From Oscarella lobularis (Eukaryota; Porifera; Homoscleromorpha; Homosclerophorida; Oscarellidae): a stretch of 64,000 nt of DNA. Below the pieces are notes generated by a model, which was not told the DNA's origin, did no database searches, and was given only the letters and a program-made list of their open reading frames with translations. The position numbers were made by a program, and so were the translations under genes. Positions 20,001-32,500 of this stretch are shown in pieces; the stretch's first letter is position 1; each line of letters begins with the position of its first letter. The stretch is taken from contig NC_089179.1 of NCBI RefSeq assembly GCF_947507565.1, positions 3,055,747 to 3,119,746 of the forward strand, read 5' to 3'.

Positions 20001-21560
20001 TATATACCTTCGTCGAATTAAATTTCGTCACTTTTAATTAAACAGCGACGTATTTACATTATATAAACTCTTGTTGTGTTACTGAATATTTTGCCGCTGA
20101 TCGATGTTAACAAATTGTGCGAAAGATCTCTAAAATCCAGAAGAATTTGGTATAGCAGCTATGTTTCATTCAAGTATTTGTTTTACATCATATGCCACAG
20201 CATATTTATAGACAGCAGCGTTCCTGGTTTCAGATGTGTAATTAAATTATATTCGAGATGTCTATATGAGGCAGGACCACTTCAGTTATTGTCATACTGT
20301 ATATGTGTATGGACGACTAACAGATTCGTAAGTTTAGGCAAAGAAGCAAAAGCATCTGATGCTATTTCGAATATGGAATTGTTTTGTATACCTCTAAGAT
20401 AAAACATTTGACTATGATAGGCTCTACCTTTAATGAATCTTTTACAGATAGGTCAAACACTCGAGTTTTAGCACATGACTTGGCAATTTAGTGATCTTGT
20501 TATTTCCGATGTTCCTAGAACCAACAAGGTATTAAATCTTGTATATGCAAGCTTACTGAACAACTAAATTCTTACAGTAATAAAACGTTTGAACAATTTC
20601 CAACGTTGGAAAAAGCGGCCTTAGCAGGAAGACGGCGAAGTTCGTTGTAATTCAAGTGACTAAGCAAATTATTTCTAATCAATAATTAAAAAATAGCACA
20701 GCTTGTACAGTTCTTGAAGCGACGTCAGGTTTCGAAAGCACCCTTCTTCTATTTCACGTACGTTACTTCTTCCCAACCGTCTGTGTAAAGGAGAATGCAG
20801 TTGCAAACTACAGTGTCCGTATATAAGATAGACACTGGTATAAAGTCCCAAACATTTTGTAGAGAGCTGGAAAGTCTTTAAAAAGGCCTTTTGGAAGCGT
20901 TGTAAAGTTACAACCTTCGAAATATCTAAAAATAGCTAATTTAATTAAGAAATAACATAACTAAGTTTTATTCATAAAACTAGACTTACAGCTCTTGTAA
21001 AGAAGAGTACGTGTACGTTGAATCAAAGATGTTCGCAACGTCAAAAAATGAGGGATTCCAGCTAAGATCTCTAGAACCGCCAAATGACTTGATTATTGAT
21101 AATTTGCACACAACTTAAATTCAAGTTTACATTATTCTAAGAGTTTTCGGCGCTACAAACGCTGTTTGTAGTTTGTTTTTGTGTCCCGCGCTGCAAGAAA
21201 TAAAGTATTTGCCTTGCAGAAACGAGGAAATAATCTTGCATGTATGTTAGGTTTTTGAAGTGGAGAAAGTAATTTCGATCGATGTGCTTGACGGCATTGC
21301 AGCTAAAGTTGCTGCACCGAAATTGAAAACGAAGGTGAGCCTAAACGCCAAAGGAGCTAAGCTTACAATGATGTTGCTTCCGCTGGAAACAAAGAGTTCA
21401 AAGGCAACAAATGAAGTCTGGGAGTCCTTAAGCTGCAATCGATGCTCATACTAAAGCCTTCGTTGCTCGAAATACACCGGCAAACATTGCAGCCGGGAAA
21501 TGTTTCACTGATGCTTGCAGCCGTCGCCGACAATAGTCCTACTAACAGAATCCAGCTCAT
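17013..21560 (-). CDS. C1: LRR / cysteine-rich / multipass membrane receptor
   Basis: Read on the minus strand, exon 1 (from 21560) gives a signal peptide MSWILLVGLLSATAAS and an LRRNT-like CNVCRC...C cap. About 14 leucine-rich-repeat exons follow, many near 72 nt and in phase 2, as in other LRR receptors. A cysteine-rich exon ends CINCPAG and continues in the large exon 18899-17160 with GYYQD, CKKC and CPRGT, a GCC2/GCC3-type ectodomain. That exon then encodes eight to nine membrane helices, with the motif FWYWEMVEIGRK before helix 6 and VLHAQLQPV after helix 7. The apparent stop at 17155 lies in a GTTAG donor. A 52-nt intron leads to exon 17107-17013, which completes the last helix and a basic tail ending PVHEET. 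Expected size is about 1,100 residues at the cell surface. The gene is head-to-head with D1. Ligand and signalling are unknown. Confidence 0.85.
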
Positions 21561-21777
21561 CAGAACAAAGAAAAAAGTGAGGTGAGTTCGCGAGGGTTCG
21601 TTGCTTTATGCATTAGGGAATAGCCCCTCGTTATCTAATTTCATTTCCCGGGTTAACTCTTTTCACAGCATTTCTATATAGAGAGATTCTATTTCATAAT
21701 AATTGAAAATTGAAAGAGCGAGAGAGATAAGGTCACTTGAGAGTCTGAACTTTCATCAGTGGCACTTCCTTGCGCGG
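21561..21777. promoter_or_regulatory. Divergent promoter C1/D1
   Basis: Only 217 bp separate the start codons of C1 (minus) and D1 (plus), so the pair must share a promoter region. A TCTATATAGAGAG element lies near 21677. The same arrangement occurs at C2/D2 and C3/D3. Confidence 0.7.
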
Positions 21778-22609
21778 ATGATTGAGAGCGTGATCGTTGC
21801 GCGTGTCTGTTTGATTATCATTGCGCTCGAAGCTACGGCAGCTGGGTCGTTTTCTGGTTACAATTTAAGTTGCAATCAGTACGTTTGCTTGAAGCCATGT
21901 GGTGAGGTGACATCGACGTTTAGGTAGCCGCTTATTCTACGTTTTAGCTAACATAAGCAAAGAAATACAATACTTTAATGCAACTTTTGAGATAACGACA
22001 GACGCAATCTCCGCTTTCTTGATTGGGATGCCTAGTAAGTACCGTAACGTGGTATAGCAGCGTACAAATCGATTTTGTAGCTACAAATCTAACTGATGTA
22101 ACACTGCAGCTAGAAACGTTTGCTGTTATACGGCCAAGAAAACGTTTTCATTGCACTTCACGCGAGTTCGTTTGCCGTGGCAGTGTTGAATCTTATGAGA
22201 ATGTTCCTTGTCCTATTCAAGCATTTCGTAAGTAGACTAACCACACGTGGCTAAAGTAAAGCTTCTTTGCCAAATTTGTTGCAATCAAAAAGCATTATTA
22301 GAGCCAGTAGTGTATGAGGCTTATTGGAGTAGAGAAGACCTTATGGAAAAACAAAAGATCGTTGTGAGTCTAATGCCTACAAAAGATGGGTAATTTATTA
22401 TTTAGTTGTGACAGGTTGATGCGCATGCGATTTTTAAAATGATAAATGCTCAAGGAAACGTCATTGCTTGTATCAAAGTTGCAATGGGAAAGACAAAGCC
22501 TTTCAGTTTAGAAGCAGACAAGGACGACGAGGAGAGCCTTTTCACTTTCAGTCAGAGTGCTAAAAGAAAGATTAGGCGAAGAAAGCGGACATCAGTTTGC
22601 CATTTGTAA
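21778..22609 (+). CDS. D1: small secreted ML/GM2-activator-like protein
   Basis: Five exons read by frame continuity: 21778-21901, 21948-22034, 22081-22227, 22302-22363 and 22415-22609, giving about 204 residues. The N-terminus has a hydrophobic signal segment followed by GSFSGYNLSC. Conserved landmarks shared with D2 and D3 are CG at the first junction, LTDV, FHC...FVC...PCPIQAF, and a GNVIACIKV strand near the end. The cysteine layout and the last strand (G.x.L/IACI/VK) recall GM2 activator and other ML lipid-recognition proteins; that assignment rests on pattern only. The C-terminus is highly basic (SAKRKIRRRKR) and ends TSVCHL, so a furin-type cut could release a short tail. Transcribed away from C1 across a 217-bp gap. 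Confidence 0.8.
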
Positions 22610-23530
22610 TCGTGTCAAACTTTGACATGGTTTGACGGACAAAAATCGCTTTGGTATTGTGCTTCAAGTTGCTCAGTTGAAATATCTTTTTTGATGTGTT
22701 TGAAAGTAGAGTGAAGGTAATATATAATAAGCGGCGGATAGAGAGGGTAGAGATAGAAGCTAGCATGCATGCTTTGACCTGACCGGTGTGTGTATAGGGA
22801 GAGAGGATGAACAGCTGGTGATACCAGTTTAGATCATTTAGATAATTTAGAAGGTTTGAAAACTTCTTGAAACCAAAACTTTTACAAAGGCAATTATTGA
22901 AACCAATCTAAGCTTTTGGTATCAGGTAGAAACGTGCAACAGCGCATGAAAAAACGTAAAATGATACTACTTAGAGCTGTCCTCACCGCGTCAAGGGAAT
23001 CTGAGAATCAGGAAAAGTGGGTTTGTAGAAAGTACAGTAACTGATGGATATACGGGAGTTCGGAGGGCTTCTTGCAGAAGTGGCAGTCGTTGAGTCTCGC
23101 CAATCGGTGTCGCTAGTGGCAATGACGTGGTACCTAAGAGTGTTTACGACGATTTCGGTTGTCCTTTGCAGTCCTGAAGGATCGACAGTCGAAGCGAAGA
23201 CCATTCTGTCTTGATTCGTGGGGTTACATTCGAATTTGTCTTTAGCCTTGCGCCTAGGACACCTGATGCCCTGTGTAGAAGGCAGATCGAAGGTATTGCT
23301 ACGTAAAACTGCACTGCACTCTTGCCTCTACTAGATCTAGTATCGAAATGAGAGGAAAAGTATTCAATTTTCTATTCACTGTAATTAGAACTGGGGCGGG
23401 TGCAGCAACAAGGGATTGCTAATGTTTTTGTGAGGGCCTCCAACTTGACGCATGTAGCCGTGAACGTGCACTGCTGTGAATAGAGGAAAACTATATATCG
23501 TCAAGCTCGTCAGTTTTATTCATCAATCAA
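22610..23530. other. Convergent intergenic region D1/C2
   Basis: No gene seen. Bases 22981-23310 match 35254-35500 downstream of D3: GAGAATCAGGAAAA, GGGTTTGTAGAAAGTA, TGGTACCTAAGAG, CCTGTGTAGAAGGCAGATCG. Confidence 0.6.
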
Positions 23531-26500
23531 TCAGCATTTGTCCGGGAAGCAGAAGCAAGAAATGTAAGTGCACGTTTTCCTTTCCTTCACGTTTAATTCT
23601 TCCGCGTTTTTTGACCCACTTTTTCTAAAGCAGCGAAACTCAGCAATAAGAGTCAAGATGATCACTGCGGAACTGAAATTAGAAGGGATTACTTTCCAAG
23701 GAAGTCTAACCTGCAACAAAGAGCAGATAAACGCTGTTGGCAACGGTGACAATGCCGCTAAACGTCTTCTGATCAACCAGACTATTGTAACCAGGATCCT
23801 TTTTGTCTCTGAATGAAAGCAGAACGAGCGTACCCATCATCAGATTAGTTGATATGACGCTGAGAGCAATGAGTTGCATCCAGTGTTCAAATCGTCGTCG
23901 AACAGGCTGTAGCTGCGCGTGAAGCACTAGAAATAGAGTCGCGAGTAGCGTTGCTAAGGCGATTCCAGAATGACTTTGTTTTCCGAAGAATCCTATACCG
24001 ACTGTAAGAACCATTTTTCTTCCGATCTCAACCATTTCCCAGTACCAAAATTGGTCTTTGTAATTACTGTCGAGGAATTGAATGCTCGTCAGAAAATCGC
24101 TTCTCAATGATAGAGGCTTGAACATGTGCGCTGTGAGCCCTTCACGTCTCTTGAGTTTTAGAGCCGTGAAGAGAAGTAAAGGCAGGATGACAACGTAAAG
24201 TATGAGTACCGTGCATATAACCCACAAGGCATTAGATGTGGAATAGATACATGGAACGCTGTAGTCCGCCTTTAGAAGCCACCTGCAGTATTTGTCAGAG
24301 TCAGTCCCATTAGATTGTCGAAGACATATCTTAGTACACGCCCATTCCTTATATGGTACGGTAGCCAGTATGGAAGTGGCCGTTGAAGGATAGCATATAA
24401 ACAAGATCCACCAACTGTTTGTCATGCAAGACGTTCTCACTTCAGATATCTTTCTCTTGATTACTGCATGTCCACCTCTGTAGGAGAATAGAAAGTGATT
24501 TCTCGTCGCTTTATAGTATCCCCATACGAGCAGAAGGAGAATGAATTGAATTGAGAACTTTATGATTGGAAGCATCAGAGCATTGAATCTTAGTTTCTCG
24601 TGTAGGCACGCAGGCTTAGCGACCGCTAGCACATTCAGCTCAATCATCTTGGCAAAATTTCCCAACGAAAGAAGAGCTTCTGGCCAAGGTACGTATGTGA
24701 GAGCGTCAAAAACCACGGACATAACCTGGATAAATCCGACTGTAATCTTTAGAACAGAACTAATTTTTTTGACAATATCGTCGTTCTTTTTGCGTTTGAG
24801 TTTACCAATGACGTACAGCACACCGACTAAAATGCCCAGGAGAAGGAGCAAACCAAGAAACTGAAGTCCAGTTCGCCACTTCTGAGGACATCGATGACAC
24901 CTCTGAAACCACGAATAATAGCCTTCGCTGCATTGTCCGCACAGCGTCCCCCAGTATCCAGAAGTGCACATCTCACTGCTAAGAATTCGCGTTGACTTTT
25001 CGTTTCGGCAACTTTCATTGATTGGACAACGATGCATCATAGGTATGAAGCCGTCATACTTTGTGGACGTGTTTGAATACTTCTCGCTCTTGTTCATAAG
25101 ATTTTTCGCGAAGCTAACGTATTGATTTTCGTTGGCTATGCTATCGTTGTCGGCGTCATCCCATCGTTTCCAACTCCACCAGAATCCTTGAGCAACGCTG
25201 AGGTAATCATCTCGGCAGTTCATGCCGAGACGAGTGTCGCACATATAGCAAGGACCGAATCGTTGCGTACGATAGTGATTTGTCAAGCAGTTGCATGCTC
25301 GATATCCCGCGTGTACGCTTCGATCTGTTCCTCTGGGACACACCTTGCAATCTTCGGCCGCTTTTCCGGGAGCCGATTCCGGGTCGACGAAGGTACCGTT
25401 GACGCACTTTTTACAGTCTTTCTTTCCTCTTTTGTCTTGGTAGTATCCACCTGCGGTAAAAAGGGGTATTATTTGCATGGAGGTTTCGTTATGCTAGAAC
25501 CTGGTGGGCAGTTTACGCAGAGCGAAGAGGCGTCTGATTTGCTTAGGAGTACTATAACAGATTTGGTACCAGGAACACACTGACTGCAGGTATACAAACG
25601 ACTGCCTTCTTTTTGGACTGACTTTCTGCAAACGTATTTTCCGCTCTCTATTAAAGGAACGGCTGAAGTTCTTAATATTGAGAATTTGACATCAGTCTCC
25701 TCGATGCAATGCCTAGAACAGAATTATAGCGCAAGGTACACGTTAGTTATATCGCTAAACTCTTTACAAATGAGCTGCAGGCTCCGTTATTGGAATCACT
25801 GCAAGTCTACTGCAGTTTAGAAACCTAGTCAGCTGGATTAGTTGTTGTTAATTGAGCAAATTTTAGAATACATTTCAACTTCTTTTGTTTTGTTTGAGAG
25901 AAGCAACGCCCTTCGACTTACCCTTGTAAGAGGATTTTCTTGTAACGATCTAAGAGAGGGAAACGTAGTGGGGCATCATGGCATTCATGCAGGTTGTATA
26001 AATCTCCGCTTTAAGTACATTGTCTGGATGTCTTCCAGCGAGACAAAGGAGTTTTCTTCAACTCGAGAAATTCTGTTGTTCATGAGATTACTGGCACAAT
26101 GCGGAATACATAGACATGTAAGCTCTCGTCTTTTTTACGCAATCGTACTTACAGATTTTTCAGACGTGAAAGGCCCCTAAAGGTTGACGATCTAATTGTC
26201 GTCAAGAGATTATAAAAGCAATATCTAAAGAAAACGTTGACTTGGGTACTGAATAGTACATATAGGTTTACAGGTTTTGGATGAGCGTTTGATGGGACAG
26301 AGTGTCTGGAATACTTGTCAGGAGGTTTTCGCTAATGTCTCTGGAAATCATCAATATTATTCACGTACTTTGTAAGTATGCATATAAAGCGTACAGAGTT
26401 TCCAAAATAGTGATTCGAGTGAAAAACGACGGTTTGATGTTCGTAATATTGTTGTTCGTTATAAAACTTTCATGCGAAGGTAAATTTAGTTTACACATTT

Positions 26501-28004
26501 ACATGTATGGCGCAACGTTATTACATTTCATTGACTACCGTTCCAGTCCTGAATAGCTTGCCGCTGATTGTTGTAAGAAAATTGAAGGAAAGATTTCTGA
26601 AAAGAAGAGAGAATTCGAAAGTTGGATATTGTCTTTTTATTTGAAAATCTTTCTCGCACATGCGTTTGAAGAAGGTGTTTGAAGACAGCGTTGCTTCTTT
26701 CAAATGTCTAATCGAATTGTTGTAGAGATTTCTATGTCAAAGAGCGTTTGTCAAACGTCAATTTTCAGCCTTTGCAACTAACAGGTAAGTAAGGAGGGGC
26801 AAAGACGCAAAAGCGTCAGACTCAATTTTTGATATTGAATTGTGGCTAAAAAACCTAAAACACAAGTAATTTAATTATCCCAATTTTTACTTCATTTTAA
26901 ATTTTGTACACTTCGGCTAAACATCGAACTTTTAGCACGCGACTTTGCAATGTTGCGATTTTGTTATAGCTCAAATCCCTAATATCAAGTTATTATTTTT
27001 ATTTGGGTACCGGTATGCAATGGCTGTCTTACAGAGAAAGTGAATCGTCACACGAACCAATGTTGACAAATGCGTCAGAGGATATACAACAAATTTTGTT
27101 GTTTTGCATGTAACTAATTAAATTCGAACCTGAATAATTCTTTTTAGAATTATCTATTACAACAGGCATACAGTGTGGTAAGAGATGTTAGATTTTGAAA
27201 ACATCCTCTTTCTATTTCGTGTAGGTTGCTGTTTGACATGTCTCTATGTGAGATAAATATCAGGCTAATCGAGCGTGGCTATCATAATCAAACATTTGGC
27301 GAAGAAGTGGCATGTTTTTTAGGAAACCCCTTGGCAGCGTTGTCAAATTGCAACCCTCAAGTCTTCTAGTTTAAGAGAAGTTGACCAAATAATTTAATTT
27401 ATAGTAATAAATTCTGATTTACATCGTGTCTAGGGATTGATACGAATAGGTTGTCTCAAACAACTCCGTGACGTCAGAAAGCAAAACATTTTTGCTAAGA
27501 TCTCTACAAAATAGGTGGCTTAGACGTTTATCAGAGAATAATACGTTAACTGTGTGATAATTTTACATGCTTATAACTGTTGGTGGCACTACGAAGGCTC
27601 TTCGTAAATTGTTACGTGTTCCAAATCTGTAAAATAATTACTCAATTTCATAAGGAAGAACTCCTACTTGCATTTTTTGCAAGTTCTTGAAACGGAGAAA
27701 GTAATTGCGATTGATTTGCGCAATTAGGTTGCCACTGAAATCGCTGCACCCGATGAAAAATTGAAAGCGAAAGTTAGGCTGTAAGCGCAATTTGATTCAG
27801 TTACAATGTTTGGGCTTCTGAAGGAAACGAGGAGTTCGAGGGCAAGTAACGGAGTTTGGGATTTCTTGCACTGCAGTTTATGGTGAGTCCTTCGTCGTTT
27901 CGGCTGCACACGCAAACACTGCTGCAACCAAAATAGTTTTCTCTGACAAAGGCACTGTTTGCCGAAATCGCCAGCAGTATGGCTAACGCTTGAAGCCAGA
28001 GCAT
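23531..28004 (-). CDS. C2: LRR / cysteine-rich / multipass membrane receptor
   Basis: Paralogue of C1 with the same exon order. The signal and LRRNT exon starts at 28004 (MLWLQALAILLAISANSA, then CSSVCVC), or at 28028 if the upstream in-frame ATG is used. A ladder of phase-2 LRR exons follows, then the cysteine-rich exon with HCIEETDVKFS and CVNCPPG. The large exon 25450-23711 carries GGYYQDKRGKKDCKKC, the CPRGT segment and eight to nine membrane helices. The final exon 23664-23531 joins through a GTTAG donor and gives AVIILTLIAEF plus a tail ending CFCFPDKC, different from the PVHEET tails of C1 and C3. The membrane exon is close to C3, while the LRRs differ visibly. Intact by reading; head-to-head with D2. 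Confidence 0.85.
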
Positions 28005-28169
28005 TCGTGTACGACGAGAAAAGGTCATGAGATATGCAATTGCGTGCCTGAGTTTGCTAGATATATCTAAGTTGCAGCTATATAGGTATAGTCCCTCTTT
28101 CTCGCTTTCGGAATTACGAGATCTCTTTTTATAGCTTATCACAGGTGGAGATTCATTTTGCACGTTTCA
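28005..28169. promoter_or_regulatory. Divergent promoter C2/D2
   Basis: 165 bp between the two start codons. Contains CTATATAGG near 28078 and TTTTTATAG near 28130, TATA-like for plus-strand D2. Part of the triplicated divergent arrangement. Confidence 0.65.
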
Positions 28170-29059
28170 ATGATCGGAGTCACTAGCATCATCTTTGCGA
28201 TCGTCCAGTTTCTCGGTGCCACTGTGTTTCAAATTGTTGCAACGGGGAATTTCTCTGGCTACGTTTTGCCTCAATGTAGTCCGTTTCTGTGCTTCAAGCC
28301 GTGTGGTAAGGAAGATCAGAGATCCCTTTCGAGTAGTATTTTAACACTTTGGAATCAGCCAATTTAGGTACAGAACTTCAATACATCAACGTAACTTTTA
28401 GTAAGTTGCCACGCTTCGAAGGCTACCGTCTCGCTCTAACAATTCAGCCAAGCAAGTTCATACGGTAGCAGTAGTATGTATAGGTACTTAATAAGTATTC
28501 TTTCTTTTCTAGCAACAAGTCTGACTGATGTAGCACTATCCGCTGGGATCTTTGGTGTTATCTTGCCAGGAATACGCATACATTGCGGTGTAAAAGATTA
28601 CCTGTGCCACGACAAGGCTAACTCTTGGGAGAACAAACGTTGCCCCATTCCGGCATTTCGTAAGTACTAATTTTTTGTAAGGTACCCTGGATGCCGTAAA
28701 TTAGTTGAATGTAGAGCCAACGTCATATGAAACGGCATTGGACGAGGATGACCTTATGGGTGACTTTGAGAACCTTGTGAGTTTAATTAAAACAGTAGAA
28801 TCGGCTGCATATTCACCGATCTTAGTATTACTAACGTTGAGTGCAGTTAGGTGCAAACGCTACTTTCAAATTGATAAACGCAAAGGGCGTTACCCTTGCT
28901 TGCGTCAACGCTGTTGTCACGAGGGCTAAACCTGTCATTCCAAAAGAAGACGAACACATTCTTATTGGTGGCCGTGGAAGCTCTGAAAGACGAAACCGAA
29001 AGAAACGATGGTTCAATCATGCAATTTGCAACCGCGTGGTGCACGATATGATTACGTAA
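28170..29059 (+). CDS. D2: small secreted ML/GM2-activator-like protein
   Basis: Exons 28170-28305, 28368-28451, 28513-28659, 28715-28776 and 28847-29059 give about 213 residues. A signal segment (MIGVTSIIFAIVQFLGATVF) is followed by NFSGYVLPQC, then SLTDVALSAG, RIHCGVKDYLC, RCPIPAF and VTLACVNAVV, all collinear with D1 and D3. The second intron appears to begin with GC (AGCAAG), giving a GC-AG intron. The C-terminal region carries RRNRKKR followed by a 17-residue tail with one Cys (WFNHAICNRVVHDMIT). The ML-like assignment is from pattern; secretion and a basic processing site are better supported. Head-to-head with C2. Confidence 0.8.
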
Positions 29060-29529
29060 TAGGAAATGCAATGTGATTGGCTCTCTTTCAACGTTGAGTG
29101 GAAACCTCAGAGAAAGTTCCTGTGTGTGCATTGTAGCTGCAAAATAAATTTGATTAGCTGATGGAAACCGAAAACGCCCACTTACGGTGCTTGCAAGAGT
29201 TCCCGGCTGTTTTTTGCTTCCGTAGAGTCGAAATCGTGTTGAATCACGGATTTTAGAGGAGACTCGCGAGTGGCAGTGAGTTCATCTCATGCCCGACCGT
29301 GTTTTTGATGAGCTTGGTTGTCCACTGATCGTTCTGAAGGAAAAGGAGTCGAACCGAAAGATTGCTCTGATCGCGGACTCGGAGCGAAGAAACTGAGGTA
29401 TTTCTGCGTCCATTACGGGTCGCCAAGAGTAGCTGGCGCAAGATCTAAGCGTCCTCCTCGTAGAGGCCCCGATAGAGGGTTCACGGAGTTTATTTTGTAA
29501 AAGGAAACATGTAGGAACAATGAAGTCGT
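29060..29529. other. Convergent intergenic region D2/C3
   Basis: Matches the D0/C1 intergenic region (16656-16905). No gene seen. Confidence 0.6.
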
Positions 29530-32500
29530 CTACGTTTCTTCGTGCACAGTTTTTCGACCTCTGTAGCAGCAAAACGTAGCCACAATTTGCTTTCTCGTTT
29601 CCACGACAAGAGAGAAGACAATTACTGCAATTATTAATTAAAAAATTAGAATGGCGATTAGGCATACGAAATCTAACCTGCAACGAAAAGCAGATAAAAG
29701 GCGTTGGCCGCAACGACAATGCCGCTGAACGTTTTTTGATCGACGAGACTATTATAGCCAGGATCCCTTTTGTCTCTGAATGAAAGCAGAACGAGTGCAC
29801 CCATCATCAGATTAGTCAATATGGCGCTGAGAGCAACGAGTTGGATCCAGTGTCCAAATCGTCGTCGAACAGGCTGCAGCTGCGCGTGAAGCACTAGAAA
29901 TAGAGTCGCGAGTAGCGTTGCTAAGGCGATTCCAGAATGACTTTGGTTTCCAAAGAAACCCATACCGACCGTGAGAACCATTTTTCTTCCGATCTCCACC
30001 ATTTCCCAGTACCAAAATTGGTCTTTGTAATTACTGTCGAGAAATTGAATGCTCGTCAGAAAATCGCTTCTTAATGATAGAGGCTTGAACTTGTGCGCTG
30101 TGAGACCTTCACGTCTCTTGAGTTTTAGAGCCATTAAGAGAAGTAAAGGCAGGACGACAACGTAAAGTATGAGTACCGTGCATGTAACCCACAAGGCAGT
30201 AGATGTAGAATAGATACATGGAACGCTGTAGTCCGCCTTTAGAAGCCACCTGCAGTATTTGTCAGAGTCAGTTCCATAATTAGATTGTCGAAGACAGATC
30301 TTAGTACACGTCCATTCCTTATATGGTACGGTAGCCAGTATGGAAGTGGCCGTTGAAGGATAGCACATAAACAAGATCCACCAACTGTTTGTCATGCAAG
30401 ACGTTCTCACTTCAGATATCTTTCTCTTGATTGCTGCATGTCCACCTCTGTAGGAGCATATAAAGTGATTTCTCGTCGCTTTATAGTATCCCCATATGAG
30501 CAGAAGGAGAATGACTTGAATTGAGAACTTTATGATTGGAAGCATCAGAGCATTGAATCTTAGTTTCTCGTGTAGGCACGCAGGCGTAGCGACGGCGAGC
30601 ACATTCAGCTCAATCATCTTGGCAAAATTTCCCAACGAAAGAAGAGCTTCTGGCCAAGGTACGTACGTGAGAGCGTCAAAAACCACGGACATAACCTGGA
30701 TAAATCCGACTGTAATCTTTAGAACAGAACTGATTTGGTTGACAAGATCGTCGTTCTTTTTGCGTTTGAGTTTACCAATGACGTGCAGCACACCGGCTAA
30801 AGCGCCCAGGAGAAGGAGCAAACCAAGAAACTGAAATCCAGTTCGCCACTTCTGAGGGCACTTATGACACCGCTGAAACCACGAATAATAACCGTCACGA
30901 CATTGTCCGCACAGCGTTCCCCAGTATCCCACACTGCACATCTTACTGCTACGAACCCGCATCGGCGTTTCACTTCGGCAACTTTCATTGATTGGACAGC
31001 GATGTATCATAGGTATGAAGCCGTCATACTTTGTGGACGTCTTTGGATACTCCTCGCTCTTGTTCATAAGATTTTTCACGAAGCTAACGTATTGATTCTC
31101 GTCGGCTATGCTATTGTTGTCAGCGTCATCCCATCGTTTCCAACTCCACCAGAAACCTTGAGCAACGCTAAGGTAGTCATCTCGGCAACTCATGCCGAAC
31201 CAAGAGTAGCACACGTAGCAAGGGCCAAATCGTTGCATTCGATAGTGATTCTTCAAACAGTTACACGCTCGATATCCCGCGTGTACGCTACGATCTGTTC
31301 CTCTGGGACACACCTTGCAATCTTCAGCTGCTTTTCCGGGAGCCGACTCCGGATTGACGAAGGTACCGTTGACGCACTTTTTACAGTCTTTCTGGCCCCT
31401 TTGGTCTTGGTAATACCCGCCTATAGCGTACATATCAATCACATCTTATAGATTTCAGATCTGCCTGTATCGTACCGACCTGGCGGGCAGCCTATGCATT
31501 GTGAAAAGCTGTATGTGGGCTTGATGACGGCTACAGATAGAGTGCCCCGGGCACACTGACTGCATTCGTAGTTATTAGAGGTGCGTTGCTTGAGACGCTT
31601 TCTGCAGACGTATCCCCTTCTTTGGATCAGAGAATGAGCTGTCGGATGTGCTATGGTAAATTTACTATTAGTTTTGTCGACGCAATGCCTAAATACATGG
31701 AGTGCGGTTGAGTTATATATGCGAGTGTAAAGAACATGCATGCAGTCTCACAAACGAGTCGAGGTTTCAGTAGTAGGAATCACTTCTAATCCACTACAGT
31801 TCAAGTACCTGCAAGAAATATTTTATCACTTTTGTTTTGCTTCAAAAACGTATACAGTCATTCTACATCTCAGCGCTCTTTGTTTTGTCGGAGAGAAGCA
31901 AGGCTCCTTGAGAAGCGTTTGTCAAAGGATTCTTTTGCAGGTATCTATGACAGCAATTTACTTAGATTACAAATAAACCGATCAATGTTTATAAACATAG
32001 TCTTAATTCTTTTTAGCGAACAGAAGGCGCAGTCTTCAAGATGTGAGATTCTGTTGTGCATGAGATTACTGAGAATGAAATCGTACGTCTTATTTATAGC
32101 TCGATTATTTAAAGTGGGTTATTGCGCTTACAGTACTACTAGACTCCGAAGATTCGCAAGTGTTGACTGCCTAATTACTTCTAAATGATTGTACAAGCAA
32201 TATCTAGAAAAAGCAATTTGGAGAAAGCAGCAACACGCGTTTGTTATTGATTACAGGTTTTGAAGAAACTTTTGATGAGATAGGGTGTCTGGAATACTTG
32301 TCAAGCGGTTTTCCTCAAGGCTTCTAGGTTAATACGTACACGTGCATAGATAGTACACTCTGTGAGTTAAGACATACAGTGTTCCTATAATAGTGACTTG
32401 AGTAAAAAACGACGGTTCAATAGTTGTGAGTCTATTAGCTCCTATGTGCCTTTCAAATTACAGTTAATATACAATTAACCCGTAGCGCCGCATTTTACAT

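Noticed and set aside
24562-31451. Long plus-strand ORFs opposite C2 and C3 (for example 30864-31451)
   Set aside because: They mirror the minus-strand membrane exon, vary with its codons and show no domain; antisense shadows.
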